From Thalassospira lucentensis (lineage in GTDB: Bacteria; Pseudomonadota; Alphaproteobacteria; Rhodospirillales; Thalassospiraceae), in assembly GCF_011806425.1 (NCBI RefSeq), contig NZ_JAATOV010000007.1, forward strand, positions 186,001 through 250,000: a stretch of 64,000 bases of DNA, in the 5' to 3' direction. The translations under genes and the position numbers were made by a program. Numbering within the stretch: the stretch's first letter is position 1; each line of letters starts with the position of its first letter. This document shows, piece by piece, positions 52,071 through 61,427 of the stretch. The notes under the pieces were generated by a model. It was not told where the DNA came from. It ran no database searches and saw only the letters and a list, made by a program, of their open reading frames with translations.

Positions 52071-54218
52071 GTGTCACACGCCGCTGCAGTTCAATCAAGC
52101 GCGATCACTATTGAGTCGGAAAGCCGGTTCATCAACCGCGAACTTTCGTGGCTGGCTTTTAACAATCGTGTTCTCGAAGAAGCCCAAAATACCGGGCACC
52201 CGCTGCTTGAAAGGCTGCGTTTCCTGTCGATCTCGGCCAGTAATCTTGATGAATTTTACATGGTGCGTGTCGCCGGTCTGGTCGGGCAATTGCGCGCGGG
52301 CATGACCAAGGTCAGCCAAGATGGCATGAGCCCGTCTGAGCAATTGCGCGCCATCACCTTTGACGCCAACCAACTGATGCAGGATCAACAACGCATCTGG
52401 CGCCAACTCAGCAGTGACATGCAAAAACAGGGCATTTCGGTGATTGATCAATCCGATTTGACCCAGACCGATCGCAAATGGCTGGATGGCTATTTCACCC
52501 GCGAAATCTTCCCGACCCTTACCCCGCTTGCGATTGATCCGTCCCATCCGTTCCCGTTCATTCCCAATCTTGGCTTTGCCATTGTGATGCAGCTGTTTGA
52601 TCCGGCTGACGGGCATAACATGCGCGGCCTGATCCCGGTGCCGCAGAAAATCGGTCGTTTCTTGCGCCTGCCGGGCCGCACCGAACGCTATCTTCCGGTC
52701 GAACAGGCCATCTTGCTGTATCTCAGCAAACTGTTCCCAGGCTTTGATATGATCGAACACGGCTTCTTCCGCGTCATCCGGGATTCGGATGTCGAGATCG
52801 AAGAAGAAGCCGAAGATTTGGTCCGCGTGTTCAAAACCGCCCTGAAACGTCGACGCCGCGGCAGCATCATCCGCCTCAAAGTCAACGCCCACATGCCCGA
52901 AGACCTGCTTGATTTCGTGATCGACGAATTGGACGTCGCGCTCGAAGAAGTCGTTAAGGTCGATGGTCTGTTGGGCGTGGTGGACGTCAAACAACTGATT
53001 GATCCTGATCTGCATCACGATCTGCTGTTCTCGCCCTATGCCGCACGCTATCCCGAACGGGTGCGTGACTTTGGCGGCGACTGCTTTGCCGCGATCAGCA
53101 AAAAAGATCTGGTGGTTCACCACCCATTCGAAGATTTCGACGTTGTCGTGCAATTCCTGCTTCAGGCCGCACGCGATCCCGATGTCGTCACCATCAAACA
53201 GACCCTGTATCGCACATCGGAAAACAGCCCGATCGTCAAAGCCCTGATTGCCGCCGCAGAGGCCGGAAAATCCGTCACCGCCATGGTCGAGCTCAAAGCC
53301 CGCTTTGACGAAGAAGCCAACATGCGCTGGGCGGCTGATCTTGAACGTGCCGGCTGTCAGGTGGTCTATGGCTTCCTTGATTGGAAAACCCACGCCAAGG
53401 TCTCGCTTGTGGTGCGTCGTGAAAACCACGGGCTTCGCACCTTCGTGCATTTTGGCACCGGGAACTATCACCCGATCACGGCAAAATTCTATACCGATAT
53501 TTCGTTCTTCTCCTGCGATCCGGCCTTGGGGCGCGATGCGGCCAGCATCTTTAATTTCATGACCGGCTACGCCACCCCAAGATCGCTTGAAAAAATTGCC
53601 ATCGCGCCGCACACCTTGCGTCCGACCCTTCTGACCCACATTGATCAGGAAATCGAAAACTGCAAGGCGGGCAAGGCGTCCGGCATTTGGGCCAAAATGA
53701 ACAGCCTTGTCGATCCGGTGGTGATTGACGCGCTCTATCGCGCCAGCCAAGCCGGGGTTCAAATCGAACTTGTCGTGCGCGGCATTTGCTGCTTGCGCCC
53801 CAATGTGCCGGGGCTTTCGGAAAATATCCGGGTTAAATCGATTGTTGGTCGGTTCCTTGAACATTCGCGCATTGTTGTCTTTGCCAACGGGGCGAAACTG
53901 CCCTCGCGCAAGGCCAAGGCGTTTATTTCCTCGGCCGACTGGATGCCGCGTAATCTCAACCGTCGTGTTGAAACCCTGGTGCCGGTTGAAAACCCAACCT
54001 GTCAGCGCCAGATCGTTGAACAAATCATGATTGCAAACCTAAAAGATACAGCGCAGGCTTGGTATTTGCAGGCGGATGGTTCATACGAACGGTGTGACGG
54101 CGGCGACAACGCGTTTTCGTCCCACAAATATTTCATGACCAACCCGTCATTGTCAGGCCGCGGAAGTGCGCTCAATGAAGAGGACCCGAATGTCCCCGTC
54201 CTGCAACTTGATGATTAA
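52071..54218 (+). CDS. ppk: polyphosphate kinase 1
   Basis: 715 residues from GTG 52071, which has AGGAGG (52059-52064) six nt upstream; an in-frame ATG at 52023 would add 16 residues with a poor RBS. PPK1 domains: N ([20 protein letters not shown]), head, C1 and C2 with the autophosphorylated His in [20 protein letters not shown] and a second catalytic His in [13 protein letters not shown]. Reversible transfer of ATP gamma-phosphate to polyphosphate. 36 bp before ppx, so synthesis and hydrolysis are co-expressed. Confidence 0.96.
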   Translation: MSHAAAVQSSAITIESESRFINRELSWLAFNNRVLEEAQNTGHPLLERLRFLSISASNLDEFYMVRVAGLVGQLRAGMTKVSQDGMSPSEQLRAITFDANQLMQDQQRIWRQLSSDMQKQGISVIDQSDLTQTDRKWLDGYFTREIFPTLTPLAIDPSHPFPFIPNLGFAIVMQLFDPADGHNMRGLIPVPQKIGRFLRLPGRTERYLPVEQAILLYLSKLFPGFDMIEHGFFRVIRDSDVEIEEEAEDLVRVFKTALKRRRRGSIIRLKVNAHMPEDLLDFVIDELDVALEEVVKVDGLLGVVDVKQLIDPDLHHDLLFSPYAARYPERVRDFGGDCFAAISKKDLVVHHPFEDFDVVVQFLLQAARDPDVVTIKQTLYRTSENSPIVKALIAAAEAGKSVTAMVELKARFDEEANMRWAADLERAGCQVVYGFLDWKTHAKVSLVVRRENHGLRTFVHFGTGNYHPITAKFYTDISFFSCDPALGRDAASIFNFMTGYATPRSLEKIAIAPHTLRPTLLTHIDQEIENCKAGKASGIWAKMNSLVDPVVIDALYRASQAGVQIELVVRGICCLRPNVPGLSENIRVKSIVGRFLEHSRIVVFANGAKLPSRKAKAFISSADWMPRNLNRRVETLVPVENPTCQRQIVEQIMIANLKDTAQAWYLQADGSYERCDGGDNAFSSHKYFMTNPSLSGRGSALNEEDPNVPVLQLDD

Positions 54219-54254
54219 GTCCAAAAAAGACGTCCAACAGGTGCCATCAAAAGT

Positions 54255-55733
54255 ATGCTGACTGACCAAAGAGCTTCCAACCGCATCGCGATCATTGATG
54301 TTGGCTCCAACTCGGTACGACTGGTCATTTTCGATGGCATGACCCGTGCCCCGGCCCCGATTTTCAACGAGAAAGTCATGTGCGGGCTGGGCCGCGATCC
54401 CGAAGACACCGGCAAGCTCAATCCCGAGGGGGTCGAACTTGCCGTCGTCGCCATGCAACGCTTTGCCACGTTGCTGCGCGCGATGAAGGTCACCCATGTT
54501 GATGTCCTCGCCACTGCCGCGGTGCGTGCTGCCAGCAACGGTCAGGAATTTTGTGACAGGATCCTGCGCGAAACCGGCCTCACGGTCACGGTCATTGACG
54601 GCCTTGAAGAAGCCCGCCTTTCCGCCCTTGGCATTATTTCCGGTGATCCCCGTGCCACGGGCATCATGGGCGATATTGGCGGCGGCTCGCTTGAACTGGT
54701 GTTGCTTGATCAGGGCGAAATTAAAAAACGCATCAGCGTGCCCTTGGGCGCGATGCGCCTGCATGCGGTCTTTGGCTCGGACCGGGCGCGGTTAACCGCT
54801 GAAATCAACCGTCACCTCGACAGCGTCGATTGGCTCAGCGACGCCAAAGGCCAGCAGCTTTTTGCCGTTGGCGGCGCGTGGCGCTCGATCGCCAAGCTTT
54901 ACATCGCCCAGGAAGATTACCCGATTTCAGTCGTGCATAATTTGGCCATGCCCTGCGGCGAAACCCAGGAACTCACCCACATCATTTCGCAACAAAGCCG
55001 CATCTCGCTGGAAAAAGTCGGCGGTGTTTCCAAACGCCGTGTCGATAGCCTGCCCCATGCATCCCTTGTGATGAATATGTTGCTGGCGCGCATGAAGCCA
55101 CGCGAAGTTGTCTTTTCGGGCCATGGCCTGCGCGAAGGCTGGATGTACGAAGCATTGCCTGAAAATCTGCGCCAACGCGACCCGCTGCTTGATGCCTGCT
55201 TAAGCTTCGCCGAAGACGGCGAACGTTTCCGCCAACACGGCGAAGAACTGTTTCGCTGGTGCGCGCCGATCTTTTCCGATCTGCCCGAAAATCTTGAACG
55301 CCTGCGCCTTGCCGCCTGCATCATTGGCGACATCGGCTGGAACGAACATCCCGATTACCGCGCCATCCAAAGCTACCACCGCATTTTGCGCCACCCCTAT
55401 CTTGATCTAAACCATCATGATCGGGTGTTTCTCGCCTATGCCATTGGCTCTCGCTATACCGGCAACTTTAAGGGCGACGCCTCAAGCGACCGTATTTTGG
55501 ATGAAGACACCCGCATGATTGGCCGCATGTTTGGTCACGTCATTCGTCTGGGCCACACGCTTTCGGGCGGTGCCGAGGGGATCTTGTCAAAAACCGCCCT
55601 TAAGATCGAAGACAACAAAATGGTGCTGGAATTCGATAAAAGCATCGCCACCCTTTACGGCGAAGTTGTCGAACAGCGCATGAACAAACTGGCCAAATTG
55701 ATGAACCGCGACAGCGAAATCCGCGTGCCCTGA
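54255..55733 (+). CDS. ppx: exopolyphosphatase / guanosine pentaphosphate phosphatase
   Basis: 492 residues. ASKHA fold: IAIIDVGSNSVRLVIFDGMT (phosphate 1), VLATAAVRAASNGQEF, GLEEARLSALGIISG with catalytic Glu, IMGDIGGGSLELVLLDQGEI (phosphate 2). A C-terminal HD-like helical domain includes RLAACIIGDIGWNEHPDYR and LNHHDRVFLAYAIGSRYTG. Hydrolyses terminal phosphates of polyphosphate and perhaps pppGpp. Forms an operon with ppk. No obvious terminator follows before the next gene. Confidence 0.95.
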   Translation: MLTDQRASNRIAIIDVGSNSVRLVIFDGMTRAPAPIFNEKVMCGLGRDPEDTGKLNPEGVELAVVAMQRFATLLRAMKVTHVDVLATAAVRAASNGQEFCDRILRETGLTVTVIDGLEEARLSALGIISGDPRATGIMGDIGGGSLELVLLDQGEIKKRISVPLGAMRLHAVFGSDRARLTAEINRHLDSVDWLSDAKGQQLFAVGGAWRSIAKLYIAQEDYPISVVHNLAMPCGETQELTHIISQQSRISLEKVGGVSKRRVDSLPHASLVMNMLLARMKPREVVFSGHGLREGWMYEALPENLRQRDPLLDACLSFAEDGERFRQHGEELFRWCAPIFSDLPENLERLRLAACIIGDIGWNEHPDYRAIQSYHRILRHPYLDLNHHDRVFLAYAIGSRYTGNFKGDASSDRILDEDTRMIGRMFGHVIRLGHTLSGGAEGILSKTALKIEDNKMVLEFDKSIATLYGEVVEQRMNKLAKLMNRDSEIRVP

Positions 55734-55923
55734 CATCTGGTCTGGCGCACCGGCTTGGTGGTTGGTGGTGGTTGATGCTTGGCAATCGCGGGCAAAACAG
55801 ATAAGTTAATCCCGCTTTCCAAGCACCCCGTCCGCGGAAAGGGCTGCGCCCGGTTCGATACTCTGAAACACACGGTTTCCTTGCCTGTCTGGCGGACACA
55901 GGCGGTTTAGACAGGGGAATCGT

Positions 55924-57225
55924 ATGTCTGCGTCACGCACATCGAAATCCAAAAACACCACCCATCCAAAACCCGCAAACAGCCCGATTTTTGACGGTCG
56001 GCTGAATCTTGAACAGCAACGCAAACGCGCCAAGGACCTTTTGCGCGCGGCGAAAGCGGCTGATACCAGCAATGATACCACCACCGCCCGAACCCGATTT
56101 GAACAGGCGGGCTTCAAACCGTCTCCCTCGCAAAAAACGCCCTTCAAACTCGCCGATGCCCAGTTGGTCATTGCGCGTGAAAACGGCTTTGCCAGTTGGC
56201 CAAAGATGAAGGCGCATATCGATCAGATTGCCGAACGCAACCGGCAAATCAAAACCGGCGCGCCGACCGTCTTGGATACCAAAAGCACCCTGCATCTGCG
56301 CTGCGGATCAGACATCCGCCACGGCCTTCAGATTGCCGGGTTCATTGGTGACTTCCTTGAATTTGCCGATCCATTCTGTCAGGGGCCGGTCCCCGACCAG
56401 CCGCTTGATCAATTTGTTCAGACCCGTGCTGATTTTATCGGCGCCGGTTATGGCATCACCCCCAAAGACGCTTTGGCACGGGCGAAACGCGAATATGGCG
56501 CGCTGGCGACACTGGGCGATTATGATCATGTCGTGCTGTGGTTCGAACATGACAGTTACGACCAACTGATCTTGGCCTTCCTGCTTGATTTCATCAATGC
56601 CACCCGCCCCGATACCCGTCTTGACGTCATCTCGGTCGGTTCTGTGCCGGGCGTTGAACGCTTTGTTGGGCTGGGCCAACTTTCGCCCGAACTGCTCATT
56701 TGGTGCTGGGACACACACCGCACCCCGATCACACAGGCCATGCTCGATTTTGGCTGCCATGCATGGCGGGCGATCCGATCAGACAATCCAGATGGTCTTA
56801 AGTCCCTGATCAAATCGGATGCATCGCCCCTGCCCCACATGATCCCGGCCCTTAAACGCCACTTGGCCGAACTCCCCGATCCGCAATCTGGTCTCGGCCT
56901 AACGCAAAAGCTTACCTTGCAAATCATCCATAATCACGGCCCCCTGCCCGTCGGCAAGGCCTTCAGCCACCTGATCCGCACCTACGACCCGCTGCCCTAT
57001 CTCGGCGATTTGATGTTCTGGACAGAAATCCAGTGGATGATGGATTGCCGCGCCCCACTCTTCACCCTCTCTAAGGCCGGCCCAGAAACCAACTGGCCAG
57101 ATCAAATCATCACCCTGACCAAAACCGGCAAAGAAACCCTCGCTGGCAGCCGTAATTTCCTCGACAACTTCACCGGCCGTCGCTGGGTCGGCGGGATCCG
57201 GATCAGTCCGACAGATACGCCATAG
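55924..57225 (+). CDS. DUF1835-domain protein
   Basis: 433 residues, AGGGGA before ATG. Residues 1-100 are basic, polar and partly helical (FDGRLNLEQQRKRAKDLLRA, DAQLVIARENGFASWPKMKA), a segment shared with small ankyrin/DUF-type leaders. Residues 115-230 hold the DUF1835 core: LHLRCGSDIRHGLQIAGFIG, FADPFCQGPVP, DYDHVVLWFEHDSYDQLILA. Residues 260-430 resemble the DUF3658-like C-terminal partner (LTLQIIHNHGPLPVGKAFSH, LTKTGKETLAG, RWVGGIRI). Function unknown; cytoplasmic. Confidence 0.75.
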   Translation: MSASRTSKSKNTTHPKPANSPIFDGRLNLEQQRKRAKDLLRAAKAADTSNDTTTARTRFEQAGFKPSPSQKTPFKLADAQLVIARENGFASWPKMKAHIDQIAERNRQIKTGAPTVLDTKSTLHLRCGSDIRHGLQIAGFIGDFLEFADPFCQGPVPDQPLDQFVQTRADFIGAGYGITPKDALARAKREYGALATLGDYDHVVLWFEHDSYDQLILAFLLDFINATRPDTRLDVISVGSVPGVERFVGLGQLSPELLIWCWDTHRTPITQAMLDFGCHAWRAIRSDNPDGLKSLIKSDASPLPHMIPALKRHLAELPDPQSGLGLTQKLTLQIIHNHGPLPVGKAFSHLIRTYDPLPYLGDLMFWTEIQWMMDCRAPLFTLSKAGPETNWPDQIITLTKTGKETLAGSRNFLDNFTGRRWVGGIRISPTDTP

Positions 57226-57248
57226 CCAACGCCCTTTATGGGCGACCG

Positions 57249-58163
57249 CTATCCCAACCCACGCGATGCCCTGAAAATCTCCTGCCGGAGCCACTTATGC
57301 GCGGCATTGGCGGCATTTCGCACGTGCCAATATTGGGCAAAGCCGTATTCACGGAACTCAAACGGCGGATCGCATTCACCAAAGCCCTGCATCATCGTGC
57401 CTGACAGGCGCGATGGCAGGGTGGCGATGATGTCTGTCCCCCGGATCAGATTGGCGACACTGGCAAATGTCGGCACCTGAAGGGCTGTGCGGCGTGATCG
57501 GCCAAGCGCGCGCAAGATATCATCCACTTCGGAGCTCTCATTGGCCCCGATCATCACGCGCGCATGGCTGGCCGCACAATATCGGTCGAGCGTATCTGGC
57601 GGACCATCATGGAATGCCGGATCATAAAAGCACCGCATCCGTTCACGAAACAGGCCCTGGCGGGTGATGTCGCCATGCTTGCCCGATTGCTCGATACTGA
57701 TTGCATGATCAATCGTGCCATCGCGCAGCCACCTGTTCATTCGGTCAATGCCTGGCACCGGCAAAACCTTAAGCCGGATGTCTGCCTTACAACGATGCAC
57801 CCGCTTCATGAGGGCGGGCAAAATCACCGCCACCTCATAATCATTGGCACCAATCACAAAGCGCGCACTATGATCGGCGTTCCCCGGATCAAATGCGACA
57901 ACCCGCGTAAGCCCCCGAAGCCCCTGCAACAAAACGCGGACCTGTGGCGCGATTTCATCGGCATGGGCCGTTGGCGCAACCGACCGGCCCGAACGGACAA
58001 ACAATGGATCGCCAATAATCTGGCGCAACCGATCAAGTCCATGACTGACGGTCGGCTGTCCTACATCAAGCCGGTGCGCAGCCGCTGTGACCGATTCCTC
58101 GTCATAAATCGTCAGAAACAGCCTCAGCAGGCGATAATCAAGATCCAATTCATCGATATTCAT
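57249..58163 (-). CDS. LysR-family transcriptional regulator
   Basis: 304 residues. HTH: LDYRLLRLFLTIYDEESVTA, AAHRLDVGQPTVSHGLDRLR, IIGDPLFVRSGRSVAPTAHA. The DxxLLxxFxxIYxExSVTAAA opening places it among NodD/NocR-type LTTRs. Divergent from the NmrA-like gene whose start is 100 bp away; its start codon lies inside an inverted repeat, pointing to autoregulation and control of the neighbour. Effector unknown. Confidence 0.9.
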   Translation of the reverse strand: MNIDELDLDYRLLRLFLTIYDEESVTAAAHRLDVGQPTVSHGLDRLRQIIGDPLFVRSGRSVAPTAHADEIAPQVRVLLQGLRGLTRVVAFDPGNADHSARFVIGANDYEVAVILPALMKRVHRCKADIRLKVLPVPGIDRMNRWLRDGTIDHAISIEQSGKHGDITRQGLFRERMRCFYDPAFHDGPPDTLDRYCAASHARVMIGANESSEVDDILRALGRSRRTALQVPTFASVANLIRGTDIIATLPSRLSGTMMQGFGECDPPFEFREYGFAQYWHVRNAANAAHKWLRQEIFRASRGLG

Positions 58164-58203
58164 GCATATATACTATCATATCCATCGAATTGATCATATG
58201 CAT
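58162..58203. promoter_or_regulatory. inverted repeat in LysR/NmrA-like divergent region
   Basis: ATGCATAT (58162-58169) and ATATGCAT (58196-58203) are perfect inverted copies 34 bp apart, and the interval is A+T-rich. The left arm overlaps the LysR start codon. Confidence 0.45.
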
Positions 58204-58263
58204 CCTTTGCGACAAATTCTTCTTATGAACAGGCAACGCCTGCCCCTTAACGGAGAATCTGAC

Positions 58264-59130
58264 ATGACCGTATTAATCACCGGCGCAACCGGACAACTTG
58301 GAACGCTTGTTGTCAAACATCTGCTGGATCGTATCCAGGCAAGCGACATCGCCGTAAGTGTCCGCACCCCGCAGAAGGCTTCTGATCTAAGTGCAAAGGG
58401 CATTGATGTCCGCAAAGGCGATTTCAACGACCTTGCCCTGATGACCAAGACCTTTGCCGGTATCGAAACGGCCCTGATCATTTCGGCCGAGGACGACAAC
58501 GCCACCCGCATCAAACAGCACCGCACCGCGGTTGACGCCGCCAAGGCCGCAGGCGTCAAACACATCGTTTATACCAGCATTATCGATCCCAAGGCCGATG
58601 CCGATTTCACCTATTCGGCCATTCACCTTGATACCGAAAATTACATCAAACAAAGCGGCCTTGCGTACACCTTCCTACGCAACAGCTTCTATGCTGACCT
58701 GCTGCTCGCTGGCGTCCCGCACGCCCTTGAAACCGGCGATTACGGCGCACCGGCTGGCGATGCCAAAATCACCTATATCCCGCGCAATGACCTGGCCGAG
58801 GCCGCCGCTGTCGTCCTTGCCAATCCGAATGATCATATCAACGCCACCTATAACCTGACCGGCACCAAGGGCGTCACCCACAGCGAAATCGCGGGCTATA
58901 TCGCGGATGCCACCGGCAAACCGGTCACGTTTGTCGACCTCCCGGCAGAGGTCCATACCGGCATCCTCCAAAGCCTCGGCCTGCCCGACCATCTGATTGA
59001 GGCCCTTTCGGGTCTCTATGTCGGTGCGAAAAAGGGCGATTACGAAACCGTCAGCAACGATTTCGAAAAGGTCGTCGGGCGCAAACCGCAATCGGTCGAG
59101 GCCTTCATCAAATCCGCACTGGCAAACTGA
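58264..59130 (+). CDS. NmrA-like NAD(P)-binding protein (QorB-type quinone oxidoreductase)
   Basis: 288 residues from ATG 58264 (GGAGAATCT upstream); the frame is open further back but covers the control region. Atypical SDR: MTVLITGATGQLGTLVVKHL (GxxGxxG), IAVSVRTPQKASDLSAKGID, VRKGDFNDLALMTKTFAGIE, VYTSIIDPKAD, FTYSAIHLDTENYIKQSGLA and TFLRNSFYADLL. These match NAD(P)H:quinone oxidoreductase 2-like proteins and NmrA redox sensors. Often induced by electrophiles through a neighbouring regulator, here the LysR gene. Confidence 0.88.
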   Translation: MTVLITGATGQLGTLVVKHLLDRIQASDIAVSVRTPQKASDLSAKGIDVRKGDFNDLALMTKTFAGIETALIISAEDDNATRIKQHRTAVDAAKAAGVKHIVYTSIIDPKADADFTYSAIHLDTENYIKQSGLAYTFLRNSFYADLLLAGVPHALETGDYGAPAGDAKITYIPRNDLAEAAAVVLANPNDHINATYNLTGTKGVTHSEIAGYIADATGKPVTFVDLPAEVHTGILQSLGLPDHLIEALSGLYVGAKKGDYETVSNDFEKVVGRKPQSVEAFIKSALAN

Positions 59131-59154
59131 ACGCTCTTTGCTGGACCTAAAAAA

Positions 59155-59176
59155 TCGGGCCCCGCAAGGGGCCCGA
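59155..59176 (+). terminator. strong hairpin after NmrA-like gene, probable terminator
   Basis: TCGGGCCCC and GGGGCCCGA pair perfectly around a GCAA tetraloop 24 bp past the stop codon, but no real T run follows, so termination may be incomplete or factor-aided. Confidence 0.55.
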
Positions 59177-59230
59177 CAAGTTTACAGGGAGGAAACATAA
59201 ACGCGGCCTGACCCCGCTCGCCCCTGACCT

Positions 59231-59365
59231 TTACGGCGCAAAGGTCAGCAGGGAGGACCCCAAAAGCATGGCGGTCGATGCAATCAAAAAGACGACATAT
59301 CTCACAATCCTTTTCAGGGTCCTTTGCGACGGCGACAGACAAGACAGCACCGGGGGACGCACCAC
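59231..59365 (-). CDS. possible small membrane peptide (44 aa), low confidence
   Basis: From a GTG at 59365 with AGGCAAG upstream the frame encodes a Ser/Arg-rich start, QRTLKRIVRYVVFLIASTAM and a C-terminal LLGSSLLTFAP: one hydrophobic helix after a basic stretch. The rest of the 277-bp gap (59177-59453) shows no better candidate. A plus-strand frame at 59268-59471 overlaps it, and the two cannot both be genes. No family recognised. Confidence 0.2.
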   Translation of the reverse strand: MVRPPVLSCLSPSQRTLKRIVRYVVFLIASTAMLLGSSLLTFAP

Positions 59366-59453
59366 CTTGCCTGCCGCGCAGAACGCGTTTCCGCCGAACT
59401 TTCCTGTCCACTCCGGGAACCAGAACGTGGCGGGGGTTTCGGGGGTATCGGGA

Positions 59454-59918
59454 CTAAAGGCCCAAGTCTGACAGCCCCGGATGATCATCCGGACGCCGTC
59501 CAAGCGGCCAATGGAACAGGCGCTCTTGCTCGGTTATCGGTGTGTCATTGATCGACGCCACCCGATGGCGCATCAGGCCATCTTCATCAAATTCCCAGTT
59601 TTCGTTGCCATAGGCGCGAAACCAGTTACCGCTGTCATCTTGATATTCATAGGCAAAGCGCACCGCGATGCGATTGTCATGAAACGCCCAAAGTTCCTTG
59701 ATCAGGCGATATTCCGTTTCCTTGCGCCATTTACGGGTCAAAAACGCGACGATGTTTTCGCGCCCGTCAAAGATGTCCGAACGGTTGCGCCAACGGCTGT
59801 CTGGCGTATAGGCCAACGACACCTTTTGCGGATCTTGGCTGTTCCAGCCATCCTCGGCCAGACGGACCTTTTGTTTGGCGGTTTCAATATTAAAGGGCGG
59901 AAGGGGCGGCCGTGACAT
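59454..59918 (-). CDS. DUF1348 (NTF2-like fold) protein
   Basis: 154 residues, ATG 59918. The whole sequence follows the DUF1348 pattern: [100 protein letters not shown] and INDTPI. SnoaL-like cone fold; these proteins are single-domain and of unknown function, commonly found near oxidoreductases. Downstream of an AhpD-like gene on the same strand. Confidence 0.9.
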   Translation of the reverse strand: MSRPPLPPFNIETAKQKVRLAEDGWNSQDPQKVSLAYTPDSRWRNRSDIFDGRENIVAFLTRKWRKETEYRLIKELWAFHDNRIAVRFAYEYQDDSGNWFRAYGNENWEFDEDGLMRHRVASINDTPITEQERLFHWPLGRRPDDHPGLSDLGL

Positions 59919-60024
59919 CAATCTGATCCTTTGATCTGTGGTTCATAAAAGCCCCCGGTCGACACGGAGCAACATGCAGGGGGGGGATTGCCGACCGGGG
60001 AAGTACCGGAAGTTTGCCAAGCCC

Positions 60025-60573
60025 TTACGCGGCAGAGGCATTCACAACCGGGAAGTCAATCGGGGTATCAAACGCTTCGTTGAGGTAATTGGTCAGGGTA
60101 TTGAGCGCGACATGGGCGACAATCTCGACCAGCTCGGCATCGCTGTAACCTGCAAGTTTAACCGCGCTGACATGGCCTTCGCTGACCTGCCCCCGGTTCT
60201 GGACCAACGCCACGGCAAAGCGCACCGCCGCATCGGCCTTATGATCGGTCGAGGTCCCATTTCGGTTTGCCGCGATTTCGGCATCATCGAGTTTGGCGAC
60301 GTTTTTACCCAGATAGGTATGCGCCGAAAGGCAATAGTCACAGCCATTGATCTGCGCCACCGCAAGGGCAATGCGTTCGCGGGTCTTTGGATCAAGCGCA
60401 CCTTTGGAAAGTGCACCATTCAAACCAAGATAACCTTCAAGTCCGGCCGGGCTGTTTGCCGTCAAGCGAAACAGGTTCGGCACCGAACCAAGCATCTTTT
60501 TGACACCTTCAAGAAGTGGCTGGGCGGTTTCTGGGGCTTCGGCGATCGAGGCCGGCAAAGAAATACGAGTCAT
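60025..60573 (-). CDS. carboxymuconolactone decarboxylase/AhpD-family protein
   Basis: 182 residues from ATG 60573 with AAGGAGAG upstream. Core motif ERIALAVAQINGCDYCLSAH (Cys-x2-Cys-x3-His, about 80-92) is the redox-active AhpD site; HTYLGKNVAKLDDAEIAANR follows, as in the peroxidase-related subgroup (YciW/uncharacterised alkylhydroperoxidase). Expected to act as a thiol reductant in peroxide defence. Divergent from the TetR gene at 60762; each promoter carries the same operator. DUF1348 lies 106 bp downstream and may be co-transcribed. Confidence 0.9.
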   Translation of the reverse strand: MTRISLPASIAEAPETAQPLLEGVKKMLGSVPNLFRLTANSPAGLEGYLGLNGALSKGALDPKTRERIALAVAQINGCDYCLSAHTYLGKNVAKLDDAEIAANRNGTSTDHKADAAVRFAVALVQNRGQVSEGHVSAVKLAGYSDAELVEIVAHVALNTLTNYLNEAFDTPIDFPVVNASAA

Positions 60574-60618
60574 TGGAACTCTCCTTAACGAGTTTGGGTT
60601 GGTTAACGTTAAAAAGAT

Positions 60619-60638
60619 ATACAGACCTGTCTGTCTAT
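60619..60638. promoter_or_regulatory. TetR operator at AhpD-like promoter
   Basis: ATACAGACCTGTCTGTCTAT differs at only two positions from the copy at 60715. Its core CAGACNTGTCTG is close to a palindrome. Confidence 0.75.
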
Positions 60639-60714
60639 CTGTCAAATATATTTTTGGAACAGTCATTCTTCTATTGGAAATGCTTGCTTTTCTGGGAACT
60701 TCACGCCAAAAGAA

Positions 60715-60734
60715 TACAGACCGGTCTGGCTATT
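60715..60734. promoter_or_regulatory. TetR operator at regulator promoter
   Basis: ATACAGACCGGTCTGGCTAT; the core CAGACCGGTCTG (60718-60729) is a perfect 12-bp palindrome. It lies 28 bp before the TetR start codon. Confidence 0.8.
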
Positions 60735-60761
60735 TTCGTGCCGACTCTGATCACTGGAGTG

Positions 60762-61346
60762 ATGAAATTGAAATCAAAACGCGACGTTCTCGTCGATACA
60801 GCTCTGCGTCTTTTCTATACGCAGGGCTTCAACGCCACCGGAATCGACAAGATTCTCGCCGAATCCGGCGTCGCCAAAATGACGATGTACAAACACTTCA
60901 AATCCAAGGACGAGCTGATCCTCGCCGCCCTCACCCGCCGCGATGAACAGTTCCGCGACTGGCTGACATCGTCCATGCAGACGGTCTCTGCCAACCCGCG
61001 CGAACAGCTTTTGGCGATGTATGATGCGCTCGAAGAATGGTTTCATGGCCGCGCGTTCAAGGGGATGGGCTTTTCGGGCTGTGCCTTTATCAATGCGTCG
61101 GGCGAGTTCGCCAAACTTGACCATCCCGCTCATCAGATCGCCGCCGAGCATAAGCGCTGTATTCTCGACTGTATTACCGATCTGTGTGACCAGGCTGGCG
61201 CCGCCAACCCCAAACAACTCGCCGAGGAATTGGCCCTTCTTAAAGAAGGTGCGATTGTCACAGCACAGGTCCGCGGCATGCCCGATGCCGCCAAGATCGC
61301 AAAGACCATCGCAACAGCCCTGCTCGATGCGGCTCTGCCCGCCTAA
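60762..61346 (+). CDS. TetR-family regulator of the AhpD-like gene
   Basis: 194 residues from ATG 60762 with GGAG upstream; the frame continues back into the operator region and is not used. HTH: DVLVDTALRLFYTQGFNATG, IDKILAESGVAKMTMYKHFKSKDELILAAL. The C-terminal domain has three Cys (FSGCAFINAS, CILDCITDLCDQ), typical of NemR/YcdC-like electrophile or thiol sensors of the LmrA/QacR subgroup. Two matched operators support repression of both itself and the AhpD-like gene. Confidence 0.9.
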   Translation: MKLKSKRDVLVDTALRLFYTQGFNATGIDKILAESGVAKMTMYKHFKSKDELILAALTRRDEQFRDWLTSSMQTVSANPREQLLAMYDALEEWFHGRAFKGMGFSGCAFINASGEFAKLDHPAHQIAAEHKRCILDCITDLCDQAGAANPKQLAEELALLKEGAIVTAQVRGMPDAAKIAKTIATALLDAALPA

Positions 61347-61373
61347 CGGCGCGCTTTATCGGTCTAAAAACAC

Positions 61374-61402
61374 AAAACGGGGCCATAAGGGCCCCGTTTT
61401 TG
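61374..61402. terminator. bidirectional terminator between TetR gene and rnd
   Basis: AAAACGGGGCC (61374-61384) pairs with GGCCCCGTTTT (61390-61400). Confidence 0.9.
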
Positions 61403-61427
61403 CGATCTGTCAGAATGTCGGTGAAAC

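Noticed and set aside
52095..54023. 642-codon minus-strand frame over ppk
   Set aside because: Antisense to a full PPK1; long only because of codon bias.
59268..59471. 67-codon plus-strand frame after the NmrA-like gene
   Set aside because: GGGAGG is 11 nt from the ATG, the product is compositionally random and it overlaps the C terminus of the DUF1348 gene on the other strand.
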